Source of the DNA: an uncultured Cellvibrionales bacterium
GTDB taxonomy: Bacteria > Pseudomonadota > Gammaproteobacteria > Pseudomonadales > Porticoccaceae
Reading direction: 5' to 3'
Assembly: GCA_913062605.1 (NCBI GenBank)
Contig: CAJXWQ010000013.1
Span: 1 to 44,161, forward strand
Length of the DNA stretch: 44,161 bases
The position numbers and the translations under genes were made by a program. Positions 6,911-15,570 of this stretch are shown here, piece by piece; positions within the stretch are counted from its first letter, which is position 1, and each line of letters starts with the position of its first letter. Under the pieces are notes generated by a model, which saw only the letters and a program-made list of their open reading frames with translations, was not told the origin of the DNA and did no database searches.

Positions 6911-8408
6911 GTATAAAACCAGGTTACTAATACCTCGATGGTTAACATTTGATGTTGCTTCAAGTCTTGGCGAATTACGGGATATCAGTACTCAGAAAGA
7001 ACCCTCAATTTACAATCCTAGAACTTATGCATCCAACCAAATTCAATGGCAAAATAATAAGTCTATTCCCTTTGCAGTTGAATTAGTTAGTGCTGGCTTA
7101 TTAATCAATGACTTTGCTAACCCTTTGGTAATTGAAGCTGCAAATTTCATATTAAAAAATAGGAATAAAACGTCCCATGTGGCTGCTGAAATGGCAGCTA
7201 GGGCAATAGGTGCATCAGAAAACAATTTAGAGTTTAGCGAGCCATTTCAGTACATTGTAGATAATGAAGCGATTCGTGGGAAAATCGCAGCATTAAAGCA
7301 CAAGTGCCGTGAATATTCGGCTAATGCAATTTCATGGTCTGATCTTTCTTTCTATTACTCGATGCTAGGCCAGAAAGAACAAGCCAAAAAAGCTATGACA
7401 GTTGCATTATCTATAGGGCCTGACAATAGATTTATACTTCGATCAGCTGCAAGGCTGTTCAATCACTATGGTCAGCCTGATTTCGCATTAAAGCTACTCA
7501 GATCTACCAATATATCGAAGAGCGACCCATGGATTATTGCATCCGAAATCTCCATTTCTGAATCAATCAAAAAAACATCAAAGAGAACGAATGAAGCAAA
7601 AAAACTTATCGACAGCCTAGAAAAATTTGACTTTAATTCATCCGAGCTATTGTCTTCTTTGGGTACACTTGAATTTTCTCATGGTGCAATCAAAAAATGC
7701 AAAAAATTAATTAGAAGTTCACTTATTTCACCTACAGAGAATTCAATAGCACAAGCCGAATGGCTATCCGGTAAAGTTGGAACAAAATTTCAGACAGCAG
7801 AATTGGCTTCTGGCTCATTTGAAGCGCAAACACTGAACTTGTTCAACAATAAACAATACTTTGAAGCAGTTAAGGCATGTAATAAATGGTTGCGTTTTCA
7901 GCCGTTCTCTTCAATGCCTGCGATAAATGGATCATATTTAGCTTCAGTTGCACTAGAAGATTACAAAAGTGCAATAAACTTTTGTGAAGTTGGATTACAG
8001 TCTTCACCAAATGAGTTTATGCTTTTAAACAATTATGCCTTTGCTCTTTTGAATGACAACAGGCTTGAGGATGCTGAAGTAGTACTAAATCGTACAGACG
8101 TATCTGATCTAGATGATAGGAGCTTCAATACGCACACAGCAACTATGGGGCTTTTGAAGTATAAGCATGGCCAAATCGAGGAAGCTCGCGATCTTTACGC
8201 TCAGTCGACAGAAGGCTTTATAGATAGCAAAAATAAAAAAGCACTAGCTATTGCTTTAGCATTCTGGGCCGAGGCGGAAAAAGGCTCTGACGATGAGTTT
8301 AGTCAAGCCCTCTTTTCGAAAGCACGTGAGCTGGCCACCAAAGAAAAGATGTATGAACTTCTATACAGGCTGGATAAAAGTAAGCCAGAGTTTTTGGGGT
8401 TAAAGTAA
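6894..8408 (+). CDS. TPR-repeat protein coupled to the kinase
   Basis: 504 residues, cytosolic, helical throughout. TPR-like units are recognisable at about 146-205 (SWSDLSFYYSMLGQKEQAKKA followed by a second unit), 310-400 (EAQTLNLFNNKQYFEAVKAC, YKSAINFCEVGLQSSPN, RLEDAEVVLN) and 413-440 (KYKHGQIEEARDLYA). The first 120 residues (LLIPRWLTFDVASSLGEL) are not TPR and may be a specific adaptor domain. The ATG at 6894 lies inside the kinase gene. It is probably the kinase partner: scaffold, sensor or substrate. No nuclease, protease or membrane effector domain is seen, so if this is a defence pair the effector mechanism would be signalling by phosphorylation. I cannot name the family. Confidence 0.8.
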   Translation: MTNAAEYKTRLLIPRWLTFDVASSLGELRDISTQKEPSIYNPRTYASNQIQWQNNKSIPFAVELVSAGLLINDFANPLVIEAANFILKNRNKTSHVAAEMAARAIGASENNLEFSEPFQYIVDNEAIRGKIAALKHKCREYSANAISWSDLSFYYSMLGQKEQAKKAMTVALSIGPDNRFILRSAARLFNHYGQPDFALKLLRSTNISKSDPWIIASEISISESIKKTSKRTNEAKKLIDSLEKFDFNSSELLSSLGTLEFSHGAIKKCKKLIRSSLISPTENSIAQAEWLSGKVGTKFQTAELASGSFEAQTLNLFNNKQYFEAVKACNKWLRFQPFSSMPAINGSYLASVALEDYKSAINFCEVGLQSSPNEFMLLNNYAFALLNDNRLEDAEVVLNRTDVSDLDDRSFNTHTATMGLLKYKHGQIEEARDLYAQSTEGFIDSKNKKALAIALAFWAEAEKGSDDEFSQALFSKARELATKEKMYELLYRLDKSKPEFLGLK

Positions 8409-8450
8409 CAATTAAATGCTGCTTATGGTTGATAGAACATTTCGACTTAA

Positions 8451-8574
8451 ATGGTGTCTTCTTGGGTTTGAAGGGTAATGGACTCTTGGGTTTTTCTGCT
8501 TAGTACTAACATCCGTGTTTCCTTATGCTTGGGCCTTCATTGGCTGTAGTAGACGATGTTCATTTAGGAGTATG
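8451..8574. repeat. 124-bp direct repeat, copy A
   Basis: Aligns without gaps to 9723-9846 with 13 differences that I counted by eye (about 90 percent identity). It contains the palindrome TTAGTACTAA and two TCTTGGGT words. It includes the last codons of the nuclease relic on the minus strand, so both copies encode the same C-terminal TPK and stop. Confidence 0.85.
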
Positions 8575-8883
8575 CCGTTTCTGGTTTGTAAGAACCTTCA
8601 AAGTATCCCCGTCAGTTATACCAATAACTTTTGCAGTGTAAGGTTCTGCTGTTAAAGATAACAGTGGGAATAGAGTCAGGGTTATAAGGTGAATCAGTTG
8701 AAATTTTATTCTTATATCCACAAGAATAACCCTAACCCACTGAAAAACATAAGAAAGTATAAAGGGGTTAATAGGACCCACTATTGATAGACTGAGTAAT
8801 CCGTTGGAAAGGTGAACTTCAACCGTGACGGGTGGTGCGTCGATGCCAGATTTGGCGCGTGTGTGAATAATGGCAAGTGCCAT
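8560..8883 (-). pseudogene. Chimeric relic: comM 5' end fused to a nuclease N-terminal fragment
   Basis: The first about 36 codons (MALAIIHTRAKSGIDAPPV, then EVHLSNGLLSLSIVG) match the beginning of ComM/YifB, the Mg-chelatase-like AAA+ protein of natural transformation. After about 8776 the ComM similarity stops. The frame then continues into a hydrophobic leader and AKVIGITDGDTLKVL, the N-terminal motif of thermonuclease-like (SNase) proteins, which breaks off at LTNQKR exactly where direct repeat copy A begins. Neither protein is complete. This looks like debris from two or more insertion or deletion events. comM is a known insertion hotspot for islands in other bacteria. Expression as a 107-residue protein is possible but unlikely to be useful. 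Confidence 0.65.
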
Positions 8884-8971
8884 TGATTACCCTCCGTGGT
8901 ATTTAAGGTTGGCAGCCATGAGATAAAAAGCGGACATTAGAAATTTAAACTACCCTGCCCGCTGAAAAACA

Positions 8972-9496
8972 CTAGTGCTTTTTAGTGTCACCCGCGATTT
9001 TGTCCATTATGGCAAATAATACGCCCGACACCACGAATGCCATGTGAATGATTACTTTCCATTTCAGGCTATTGACGTCGGCATCGCTCATTTCTCCAGG
9101 TATATCCATAAACGACTTTAAAAGATCAATCGCTGAAATTGCAACTATGGCACCAATGACTTTCAGTTTGAGGCCAGAAAAATCGACTTTCCCCATCCAA
9201 TCAGGACGATCTTTATGATCACCAATGTCAATTTTTGAAATGAAAATTTCGTAGCCGCTAAATATGATCATTAGCAATAAGCTGCCAACCAGTGACATAT
9301 CGACCAGTGCTAGTATGCCTACGATAACATCTGCTTCAGAGGCGCTAAAAACATGGGTCGTCATATGCCATAGTTCTTGGGCAAATTTGATGAATAATAA
9401 AATGATGCTCAGAACTAAACCTAAATAGAAAGGGGCTAGTATCCAGCGGCTCTTAAAAATGGTTGATTCCATTGAGTGTTCAATTTTTTCTAGCAT
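8972..9496 (-). CDS. YqhA/UPF0114-family inner membrane protein
   Basis: 174 residues, close to the usual family length. Visible signature: FKSRWILAPFYLGLVLSI near the N-terminus, then helices around ADVIVGILALVDMSLVGSLLL, LKVIGAIVAISAIDLLKSF and VIIHMAFVVSGVLFAIMDKI, giving about four membrane segments with the GLKLKVIGAIVAIS core of the family. The family function is unknown. The gene is complete and well preserved. It lies between the two 124-bp repeats together with the comM relic, so it may have moved as cargo rather than being native to this spot. Confidence 0.85.
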   Translation of the reverse strand: MLEKIEHSMESTIFKSRWILAPFYLGLVLSIILLFIKFAQELWHMTTHVFSASEADVIVGILALVDMSLVGSLLLMIIFSGYEIFISKIDIGDHKDRPDWMGKVDFSGLKLKVIGAIVAISAIDLLKSFMDIPGEMSDADVNSLKWKVIIHMAFVVSGVLFAIMDKIAGDTKKH

Positions 9497-9722
9497 GTCG
9501 ATTTCTTGAGGTTTTTAGGGGCGCAAATTATAGGCTATAACGCATTGCTTAAGGTAGAGGTAAGGTAAAGTACGGATTTCCAATATGTTGCTTCGCAGGT
9601 AAACAGTAATTGTAAAGTTAGCTGGTCAGTTAAACTCACAATCATTAGCAGATGAAACTTAGATTGAGGTCCATCAATGCCAAACTAAATTGTCGGCAAT
9701 TAATAGCTTTGATCAATATTGT
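9497..9722. other. Spacer upstream of the yqhA-like gene
   Basis: AT-rich noncoding DNA between the yqhA-like gene and direct repeat copy B. It presumably holds the yqhA-like promoter on the minus strand. I see no ORF, strong hairpin or repeat other than the adjoining copy B. Confidence 0.4.
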
Positions 9723-9846
9723 AATGGTGCCTTCTTGGGTGTGAAGGGTGATGGATTCTTGGGTCTTTCTACTTAGTACTAACATCCGTGTTTCCTTATG
9801 CTTAGGCCCTCATTGACTGTAGTAGGAGATGATTATTTAGGAGTAT
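9723..9846. repeat. 124-bp direct repeat, copy B
   Basis: Partner of 8451-8574, 1272 bp apart in the same orientation. It overlaps the last codons and stop of the integrase on the minus strand and extends about 110 bp downstream of that gene. Confidence 0.85.
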
Positions 9847-11491
9847 TCTGTCTCTTTCTGCTCTTACGAAGAGATTCTCTATGAAATTCACATTTACTCC
9901 ATTTAATGATGCTTTCAAAGTCTATTGATGGGTAATGTAAGCGATCTAGAGCCTTTTTCTTTGCAGCAATATACTGTGAATGATTGTATGTAGTTTGCCC
10001 AATGCTCCTGCCTTTTGATGCGTGGCCAAGTATGCTGTCAATAGTACCTTCATCAAACTGTTGAGATGCTCTTCCTGTAGTCCGTATGTCTGATAGCCGG
10101 GTTCGTACTGTGTGCCGAAATGAATGGAAATCCTTTAGTTCCATTTGATGCGCGGGTACTACGCTCACTTGTTTTCGGTAAGTGGTGTGCCTTTTCTGAA
10201 ATGCGTCAAATTTCCCTTTGTCGTTACGAGGTTCATCGGGAAACAATTTGCCCTTTACTATTGTTTTTACATAGTCGATAAACCCTAGGTCAAGTAGCTG
10301 CTTGTGTATTGGGACTAGACGCCTAGAATCATCGTTCTTTATATGTTTCTTGCTATCTGATGAGTGAAAATCCACATCATCAAAGTTAAAGACCCATATA
10401 TCGCTTTCGTTCTTAATATCATGTCGTTCGAGTTGAAGGATTTCACTCATACGAGCACCAGTATAGAGAGAAATAAGGGCAGCCCAGTACATTGCTGACG
10501 TCTTAAATTTTCCAGTTTTCGTATATTTCTCTGAGTTGAATAGCTTTTTCAGCTCATCATCAGAAAGTGGGTTACGTTGCTTTTCCTTATTTTTGTCAGG
10601 CCGAATATCATTACCTTTGGTTAAAACCCCCTGTAAGCTAGGGTTGATAGGGTGACCTTGACGAGTAATCCAGTTCAGGAAGGTGCCTATATACGAGTAG
10701 TTATCCTGGATGGTTTTTGGTGACTTCTCTGTACCCTTTAGTTGAATAAGCTCAGAAATGCTGTATTTGGTTGTTTGGACGCCTTTAGGGATCTTGGCGT
10801 AGTACTTGTGGTAATGCCTTATGTGACCAGGCGTTAACGCATTGATACGGACTACAGGGCTTTTGTCGTATTCAGTTACAAACCTGATAAATAGCGATAT
10901 GGCAGATTTATAGTTATTCTTAAAACTGGTTTTAACAAGATGAGTGCTATTACCTTCTTGCCATAAGGTAAACAGTTCTTCAAGAGTGGGATTCTCACCA
11001 TCTGGTAGAGAAGGGTGTAGCAACTCTTTGAGGTCTTCAGCTGTGGTGTTTGAAGTGCTATTTAGAAGTGCTTTCTTAAGAAAAGTCACTTCATCTTGTA
11101 GTTTAGAGAATTCGGATTGTATCTGGTGGTTAAAGCGTGTTGCCTTGGATAGGAGCCATTCATCAAGGTCATCCAGGTCCATTAAAAAGTTTTCTTCATA
11201 ATCCTCAAATGACTGAGCTTGGGTAAGAGCAGCAACAGATTCATAGAGGAGCTTCATTCCCCGCGAAAAATCATCGGGATCATCGAAGTGCTCCAGTGCT
11301 AGCTTGTCTATTTTCACAGATATTACTCGTGACAGCCTTGAGGCTCGTTTCTTGTTCTTTGTACGTAACGACAACCTGAAAACAGGTCGTAAATCGAGAT
11401 TGAATGACCGGAAGTGTTTCGTCATCCAGCGTTGATAGTACCAGATACCTTCAGCGGATAGAGTGATGTAAAGAGAGCTTTGTTTTACCAT
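9833..11491 (-). CDS. Large tyrosine integrase of the island
   Basis: 552 residues, longer than lambda-type integrases because of an extended N-terminal arm and coiled-coil-like middle (roughly residues 100-170). The catalytic domain is intact: Arg in TGARMSEILQLERHDI, HSFRHTVRTRL (His-x-x-Arg), LGHASKGRSIGQTTYNH with the nucleophile Tyr. It reads in the same direction as the adjacent tRNA-Leu and starts 87 bp from its 3' end, so it is the likely catalyst of integration at that tRNA. The C-terminus ends inside direct repeat copy B. No excisionase gene is recognisable nearby, although the XRE regulator or other small ORFs could serve. Confidence 0.95.
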   Translation of the reverse strand: MVKQSSLYITLSAEGIWYYQRWMTKHFRSFNLDLRPVFRLSLRTKNKKRASRLSRVISVKIDKLALEHFDDPDDFSRGMKLLYESVAALTQAQSFEDYEENFLMDLDDLDEWLLSKATRFNHQIQSEFSKLQDEVTFLKKALLNSTSNTTAEDLKELLHPSLPDGENPTLEELFTLWQEGNSTHLVKTSFKNNYKSAISLFIRFVTEYDKSPVVRINALTPGHIRHYHKYYAKIPKGVQTTKYSISELIQLKGTEKSPKTIQDNYSYIGTFLNWITRQGHPINPSLQGVLTKGNDIRPDKNKEKQRNPLSDDELKKLFNSEKYTKTGKFKTSAMYWAALISLYTGARMSEILQLERHDIKNESDIWVFNFDDVDFHSSDSKKHIKNDDSRRLVPIHKQLLDLGFIDYVKTIVKGKLFPDEPRNDKGKFDAFQKRHTTYRKQVSVVPAHQMELKDFHSFRHTVRTRLSDIRTTGRASQQFDEGTIDSILGHASKGRSIGQTTYNHSQYIAAKKKALDRLHYPSIDFESIIKWSKCEFHRESLRKSRKRQNTPK

Positions 11492-11578
11492 ATTCTAATG
11501 ACCAATCTAATGGGTCATGAATAAATGGCTATATTTGATATTTTAAGTGTATGAAAATAAAGAGTTTATTTTCAAAAA

Positions 11579-11665
11579 TGGTGCCCAGAAGAGGACTTGA
11601 ACCTCCACGCCCTTGCGAGCACTAGCACCTGAAGCTAGCGTGTCTACCAATTTCACCATCTGGGC
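11579..11665 (-). tRNA. tRNA-Leu (anticodon CAG)
   Basis: Class II tRNA with long variable arm, 87 nt including encoded CCA (11579-11581). The acceptor stem GCCCAGA/TCTGGGC is perfect, the D-arm has TGGTAGAC, and the anticodon loop TTCAGGT closed by CTAGC/GCTAG gives CAG. The T-loop GGTTCAAGTCC is canonical. The gene remains intact, as expected when an island reconstitutes the 3' end during integration. It is the probable attachment site; the duplicated core would be found at the far end of the island. Confidence 0.97.
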
Positions 11666-11860
11666 TCTGCGCGAAACATAGTGTCTGCTTCGGCGAAGGT
11701 GGCGAACTATAGTAATGGCGCCGTCGATTGTCAATTCCACAAGACAAAAAACAGTAAAACTTGCTTCGAATCTGAGGTAACAAAGACCTGAGGCCACCCC
11801 TTCATAGAGATGAAGCGATGTTGAGTTTTCTGTCAGTAAGTTGAAATGGTTTTGTTGAAT

Positions 11861-12769
11861 TTAGACGATACAGTTACGACCGTTATTTTTTGCATCATAG
11901 AGTGCAATATCTACTCTATGGATCAGTTCTTCGTGGCTCTCACCGTGCTGGTAGGAGGCAACCCCAATGCTCAGCTTAGGTGAGATTGTCTGGTCGGATG
12001 CCACCGAGATAGCCTTGTTGAGAGAGACCATTATCTGATTGGCGGCTTGGTGAGCGCCCTCCAGATGGGTATTGGGCAGAATGAGTAGAAATTCATCACC
12101 CCCATACCGAAAGGGTAGGTCAGAGTTTCGTAGTTGGCTTTTAATTGCCTGTGATACCTGTTGCAGGATTACGTCCCCCCCCATATGTCCAATGCAGTCA
12201 TTGATCGATTTAAAGTGATCGATATCGATCATCAATACAGACAGGTTATAGCCGTAACGCTGTGCTCTTTTTGTTTCTTTGGGTAGCAGCTCATCCAGAG
12301 CGGTGCGGTTCATTACACCGGTAAGCGAGTCGTGGAAAGCAACCTTTTCCAGTGCTTGATGAGCAATGGCATTTTTAAGGTAGTGAACCAGAACGCCTAT
12401 GCTTTGTTCTTGGGTAAATAAATCTTGTTCTATGAAGCGCTTTTGACTGGTGATAGTGATTTCACCGAGATAGTGTTGTTCCAGGCGCAGCACGTAGTGG
12501 GCTTTGTGATGCTTTTTGGTGCCGGCGGACAGTGCAAGATTTTCATCCGGATGGATGTATTCAATCCCATCTACCAGTTGTTGTTCACTTAGCCAGCCGA
12601 AGAAGCGATTGATGAGGGTGCCAGTATCCAGCATTCCTTGCAGCCGTTGGTGCAATTGTAGAAGGCTTCCTTCGGTCAATCGTAATAAATTGTCTTGGCC
12701 GGTGTTTGGCCCGATGGCCGGATTCTTAGCAGCTATATTGGCAGATTTGATCGATGCAACTTTTTTCAT
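11861..12769 (-). CDS. Diguanylate cyclase (GGDEF)
   Basis: 302 residues from the ATG at 12769; an in-frame TTG eleven codons upstream is an alternative. The C-terminal half is a GGDEF domain with FHDSLTGVMNRTALDEL, DIDHFKSIND and the active site YGGDEF, so it should make cyclic di-GMP. An RNSD inhibitory-site motif sits exactly five residues before GGDEF, implying product feedback inhibition. The N-terminal about 130 residues look like a GAF-type sensor with no transmembrane helix, so it is cytosolic. It is monocistronic, between the tRNA and rnr, and the first core gene beyond the island junction. Confidence 0.92.
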   Translation of the reverse strand: MKKVASIKSANIAAKNPAIGPNTGQDNLLRLTEGSLLQLHQRLQGMLDTGTLINRFFGWLSEQQLVDGIEYIHPDENLALSAGTKKHHKAHYVLRLEQHYLGEITITSQKRFIEQDLFTQEQSIGVLVHYLKNAIAHQALEKVAFHDSLTGVMNRTALDELLPKETKRAQRYGYNLSVLMIDIDHFKSINDCIGHMGGDVILQQVSQAIKSQLRNSDLPFRYGGDEFLLILPNTHLEGAHQAANQIMVSLNKAISVASDQTISPKLSIGVASYQHGESHEELIHRVDIALYDAKNNGRNCIV

Positions 12770-13037
12770 AATGAATTTTCTTGTATTTCCTACACTTATC
12801 AAGAGTTCCGCAAGTACTATGCCAGTGCGTTGGTAGACGATTTTGGGAGTATTTGTCGAATTTTAGAGACATTATTAACGAAATTTTCTTTCAATGACAA
12901 ATTAATGGCCGTTGGAAGGTTTTAGTCACGTCTTTTTTCCATAAGTTATTGGTTTATCTACAGACAATATGTTCTTATGACGGTGTGCGCATTGTTTTCT
13001 GGCTCCCAGCCAACATTAGCCGTACCTAGGCCTTTTC

Positions 13038-15536
13038 ATGAAAAAACATATCCATAAAGACCCTTTTGCCGATCGCGAAGCTGGCAAGTACGACAATCCT
13101 ATTCCCAGCAGGGAATATATTCTCGACTTCCTCAAGCAGAGCGTCGGCCCACTGACTTACGAAGAACTTTGTAAAGCGTTTGATCTGCAGAATGATGATG
13201 CTCGTGAGGCACTACGTCGTCGAGTTGCTGCTATGGAGCGCGATGGGCAAGCCGTTCGCAATCGCCGCAATGCCTATGGCCCTCTGGATAAAATGAACCT
13301 TATCAAAGGCCGAGTGATCGGTCATCCGGAAGGGTTTGGGTTTGTCGTTCCGGCTCAGGGTGGTGATGATTTATTCCTGTCCAGTCGTCAGATGCGGCGA
13401 GTCATGGACGGGGATGAAGTATTGGTGCGGGTTGCGGGTATAGACCGCCGTGGCCGTTCAGAGGCATCCATTGTTGAGGTAGTGGAACATCGTACCCGGA
13501 CACTGGTAGGTCGATTTTTTGTTGAAAGTGGAATCCATTTTGTTCGCCCGGACAATCCTCGGATTATCCAGGATATTTTGATCCCATCAGATCAGCGTGG
13601 CGAGGTCGAGCCCGGGCAAATTGTAGTTGTCGAAATGACTAGTCAGCCCAGTCGTCACAATCTCCCTGCGGGACGTATTGTTCAAGTGATGGGTGATCAT
13701 CTTGCACCTGGAATGGAAATCGGTATTGCCATTCACAACTATGGCATCCCCAGTGATTGGCCTGATGCAGTGCTCTCAGAAGCGGAGGCTATTCCCAGTG
13801 ATGTGTCGGAGGGGGATGCTCAACACCGAGTTGATTTGCGCCATTTACCCTTTGTCACTATTGATGGTGAAGATGCGCGTGATTTTGATGATGCAGTTTA
13901 CTGTGAACCCCGTAGTCGGGGTGGTTGGAAGCTCTATGTCGCTATCGCCGATGTTTCTCACTACGTGGCGGTTGGTAGCCCCTTGGATACGGAGGCTTAC
14001 CAGCGAGGTAACTCCGTCTATTTTCCCCAGCATGTAGTACCGATGCTGCCAGAAAAACTGTCCAATGGCCTTTGTTCACTGAACCCTCATGTGGATCGCC
14101 TGACGATGGTCTGTGAAATGTCGCTGGATAGTGATGCTCAGGTGACAAAATTTCAGTTTTATGAGGGAGTTATCCACTCCCATGCTCGGCTGACCTACAC
14201 ACAGGTTGCCGGAATGATCGCTCAGCGAGGAGACAGAAATAGCGGTGTGCGCAAGCAATTTCATGCGGTGGTTAGTCATATTGACCACCTCTATGAACTC
14301 TACCTGAAGTTACATCAGTCCAGAGATATCAGAGGGGCCATCGATTTTGAAACTCAAGAAACGCGTATCCTGTTTGATGCTGAACGCAAGATACAACAAA
14401 TTATTCCCACTGACCGCACTGAGGCACACAAGCTGATCGAGGAGTGCATGCTTTGTGCTAATGTTTGCGCGGCCTCCTTATTAGATAAAAACAAAATACC
14501 CGGCCTCTATCGTGTTCATGAAAGCCCGCGACAGGAGAAGTTGACTAACTTAAGAGAGTTTCTCGGCGAGCTGGGGTTGGGGTTGCCGGGGGGAGATGAT
14601 CCCACACCGAAAGATTTTCAGCGGGTGCTCTCTCAAATAGCAGGGCGCCCCGACGCAAGTGTTATCCAAACCGTCATTCTTCGTTCCATGAATCGGGCTG
14701 TCTACGAGCCGGAAAATAACGGGCACTTTGGATTGAACTATCCAGCCTATACCCATTTTACCTCTCCGATCAGGCGATATCCGGACCTGCTGGTACACCG
14801 GGCTATTCGATACCTCGTCCGCAGGAAAGCGCGGGCAACCTCTGTGAAAAAGGTTGTGGGTGCGCCGGTGTTACGTCCCAGCCAGATTTACCCCTATGAT
14901 GAAGCGTGGCTGGCCGCTGGTGGTGAGCAATGCTCAATGACAGAGCGTCGGGCCGATGAGGCAACTCGAGATGTGGTGAATTGGCTCAAGTGTGAATACC
15001 TGCTGTCACGGGTTGGAGAAGAATATGAGGGTGTGGTCGCTTCGGTAACAGGTTTTGGTCTGTTTGTTCAGTTGGTGGACATGTATATCGAAGGGTTGGT
15101 GCATATCACCGGCTTGCCTAAGGATTACTACTATCATGAAGCGGCACATCATCGTTTAATTGGTGAGCGGACCCACCGGGTATTCCGGCTTGGCGACAAA
15201 TTAAAAGTGCGGGTTAGCAGGGTTAATCTGGATGAACGAAAAATAGATTTTGATCTGGCTGAGGAGGGAAAGAGAAAGGGAAAGGGAAAGAAAGATATCC
15301 ATGTAAGCCCTAAAGCACTTGAATTAGCGGCAGAGCATGAAAAATCCAAGCCTAAGTCCAAGATAAAAAAGAGATCATCGAAAAAAACAGGTAAAAAGCC
15401 CAGTCGTAGCAGGAAAGCCGCTTCGGGAAAAGCTTCTTCAGGAAAAACTTCTTCAGAAAAGTCGGCTAAAAAAACGAAGGCGAAGACATCCAGAAAAAAA
15501 CCCCGACAAAGGAAACCCTTCTCCCCCAAAAGTTGA
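13038..15536 (+). CDS. rnr: Ribonuclease R
   Basis: 832 residues, typical of RNase R. Order of domains: N-terminal winged helix (REYILDFLKQSVGPLTYEEL), two cold-shock OB folds (GRVIGHPEGFGFVVP), RNB catalytic domain with IDGEDARDFDDAVY (acidic metal ligands, about residue 275) and HFTSPIRRYPDLLVHR, S1 domain (EEYEGVVASVTGFGLFVQLV), then an 80-residue Lys/Ser-rich tail. It degrades structured RNA 3' to 5', including defective rRNA and tmRNA-tagged messages. The start at 13038 lacks a strong Shine-Dalgarno. The gene order with rlmB downstream is conserved in gammaproteobacteria. Confidence 0.98.
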   Translation: MKKHIHKDPFADREAGKYDNPIPSREYILDFLKQSVGPLTYEELCKAFDLQNDDAREALRRRVAAMERDGQAVRNRRNAYGPLDKMNLIKGRVIGHPEGFGFVVPAQGGDDLFLSSRQMRRVMDGDEVLVRVAGIDRRGRSEASIVEVVEHRTRTLVGRFFVESGIHFVRPDNPRIIQDILIPSDQRGEVEPGQIVVVEMTSQPSRHNLPAGRIVQVMGDHLAPGMEIGIAIHNYGIPSDWPDAVLSEAEAIPSDVSEGDAQHRVDLRHLPFVTIDGEDARDFDDAVYCEPRSRGGWKLYVAIADVSHYVAVGSPLDTEAYQRGNSVYFPQHVVPMLPEKLSNGLCSLNPHVDRLTMVCEMSLDSDAQVTKFQFYEGVIHSHARLTYTQVAGMIAQRGDRNSGVRKQFHAVVSHIDHLYELYLKLHQSRDIRGAIDFETQETRILFDAERKIQQIIPTDRTEAHKLIEECMLCANVCAASLLDKNKIPGLYRVHESPRQEKLTNLREFLGELGLGLPGGDDPTPKDFQRVLSQIAGRPDASVIQTVILRSMNRAVYEPENNGHFGLNYPAYTHFTSPIRRYPDLLVHRAIRYLVRRKARATSVKKVVGAPVLRPSQIYPYDEAWLAAGGEQCSMTERRADEATRDVVNWLKCEYLLSRVGEEYEGVVASVTGFGLFVQLVDMYIEGLVHITGLPKDYYYHEAAHHRLIGERTHRVFRLGDKLKVRVSRVNLDERKIDFDLAEEGKRKGKGKKDIHVSPKALELAAEHEKSKPKSKIKKRSSKKTGKKPSRSRKAASGKASSGKTSSEKSAKKTKAKTSRKKPRQRKPFSPKS

Positions 15537-15570
15537 TTTGGCGGGGTATCTCGTTAGTGGAATTTGATTG

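Larger units (their letters stand above)
1..11578. mobile_element. Integrase end of a genomic island inserted at tRNA-Leu (left end outside window)
   Basis: The stretch left of the tRNA-Leu differs sharply from the housekeeping DNA to its right. It is visibly more AT-rich and contains a tyrosine integrase, a serine recombinase, a probable HUH replication protein, gene relics, direct repeats and many unrecognised ORFs. The integrase reads in the same direction as the tRNA and starts 87 bp from its 3' end, the standard arrangement for tRNA-targeting elements. I found no second copy of the tRNA 3' end inside 1-9800, so the distal attachment site is presumably outside the window. The region may be a mosaic of more than one element, because it carries two recombinase types and internal relics. 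Confidence 0.8.

Noticed and set aside
11543-11797. 84-codon minus-strand ORF ending in MVKLVDTLASGASARKG-type sequence
   Set aside because: It is the translation of the tRNA-Leu, a common spurious ORF; not a gene.
11810-11825. CTTCAT/ATGAAG hairpin between tRNA and diguanylate cyclase
   Set aside because: Short stem with no U-tract; could be chance, so not called a terminator.
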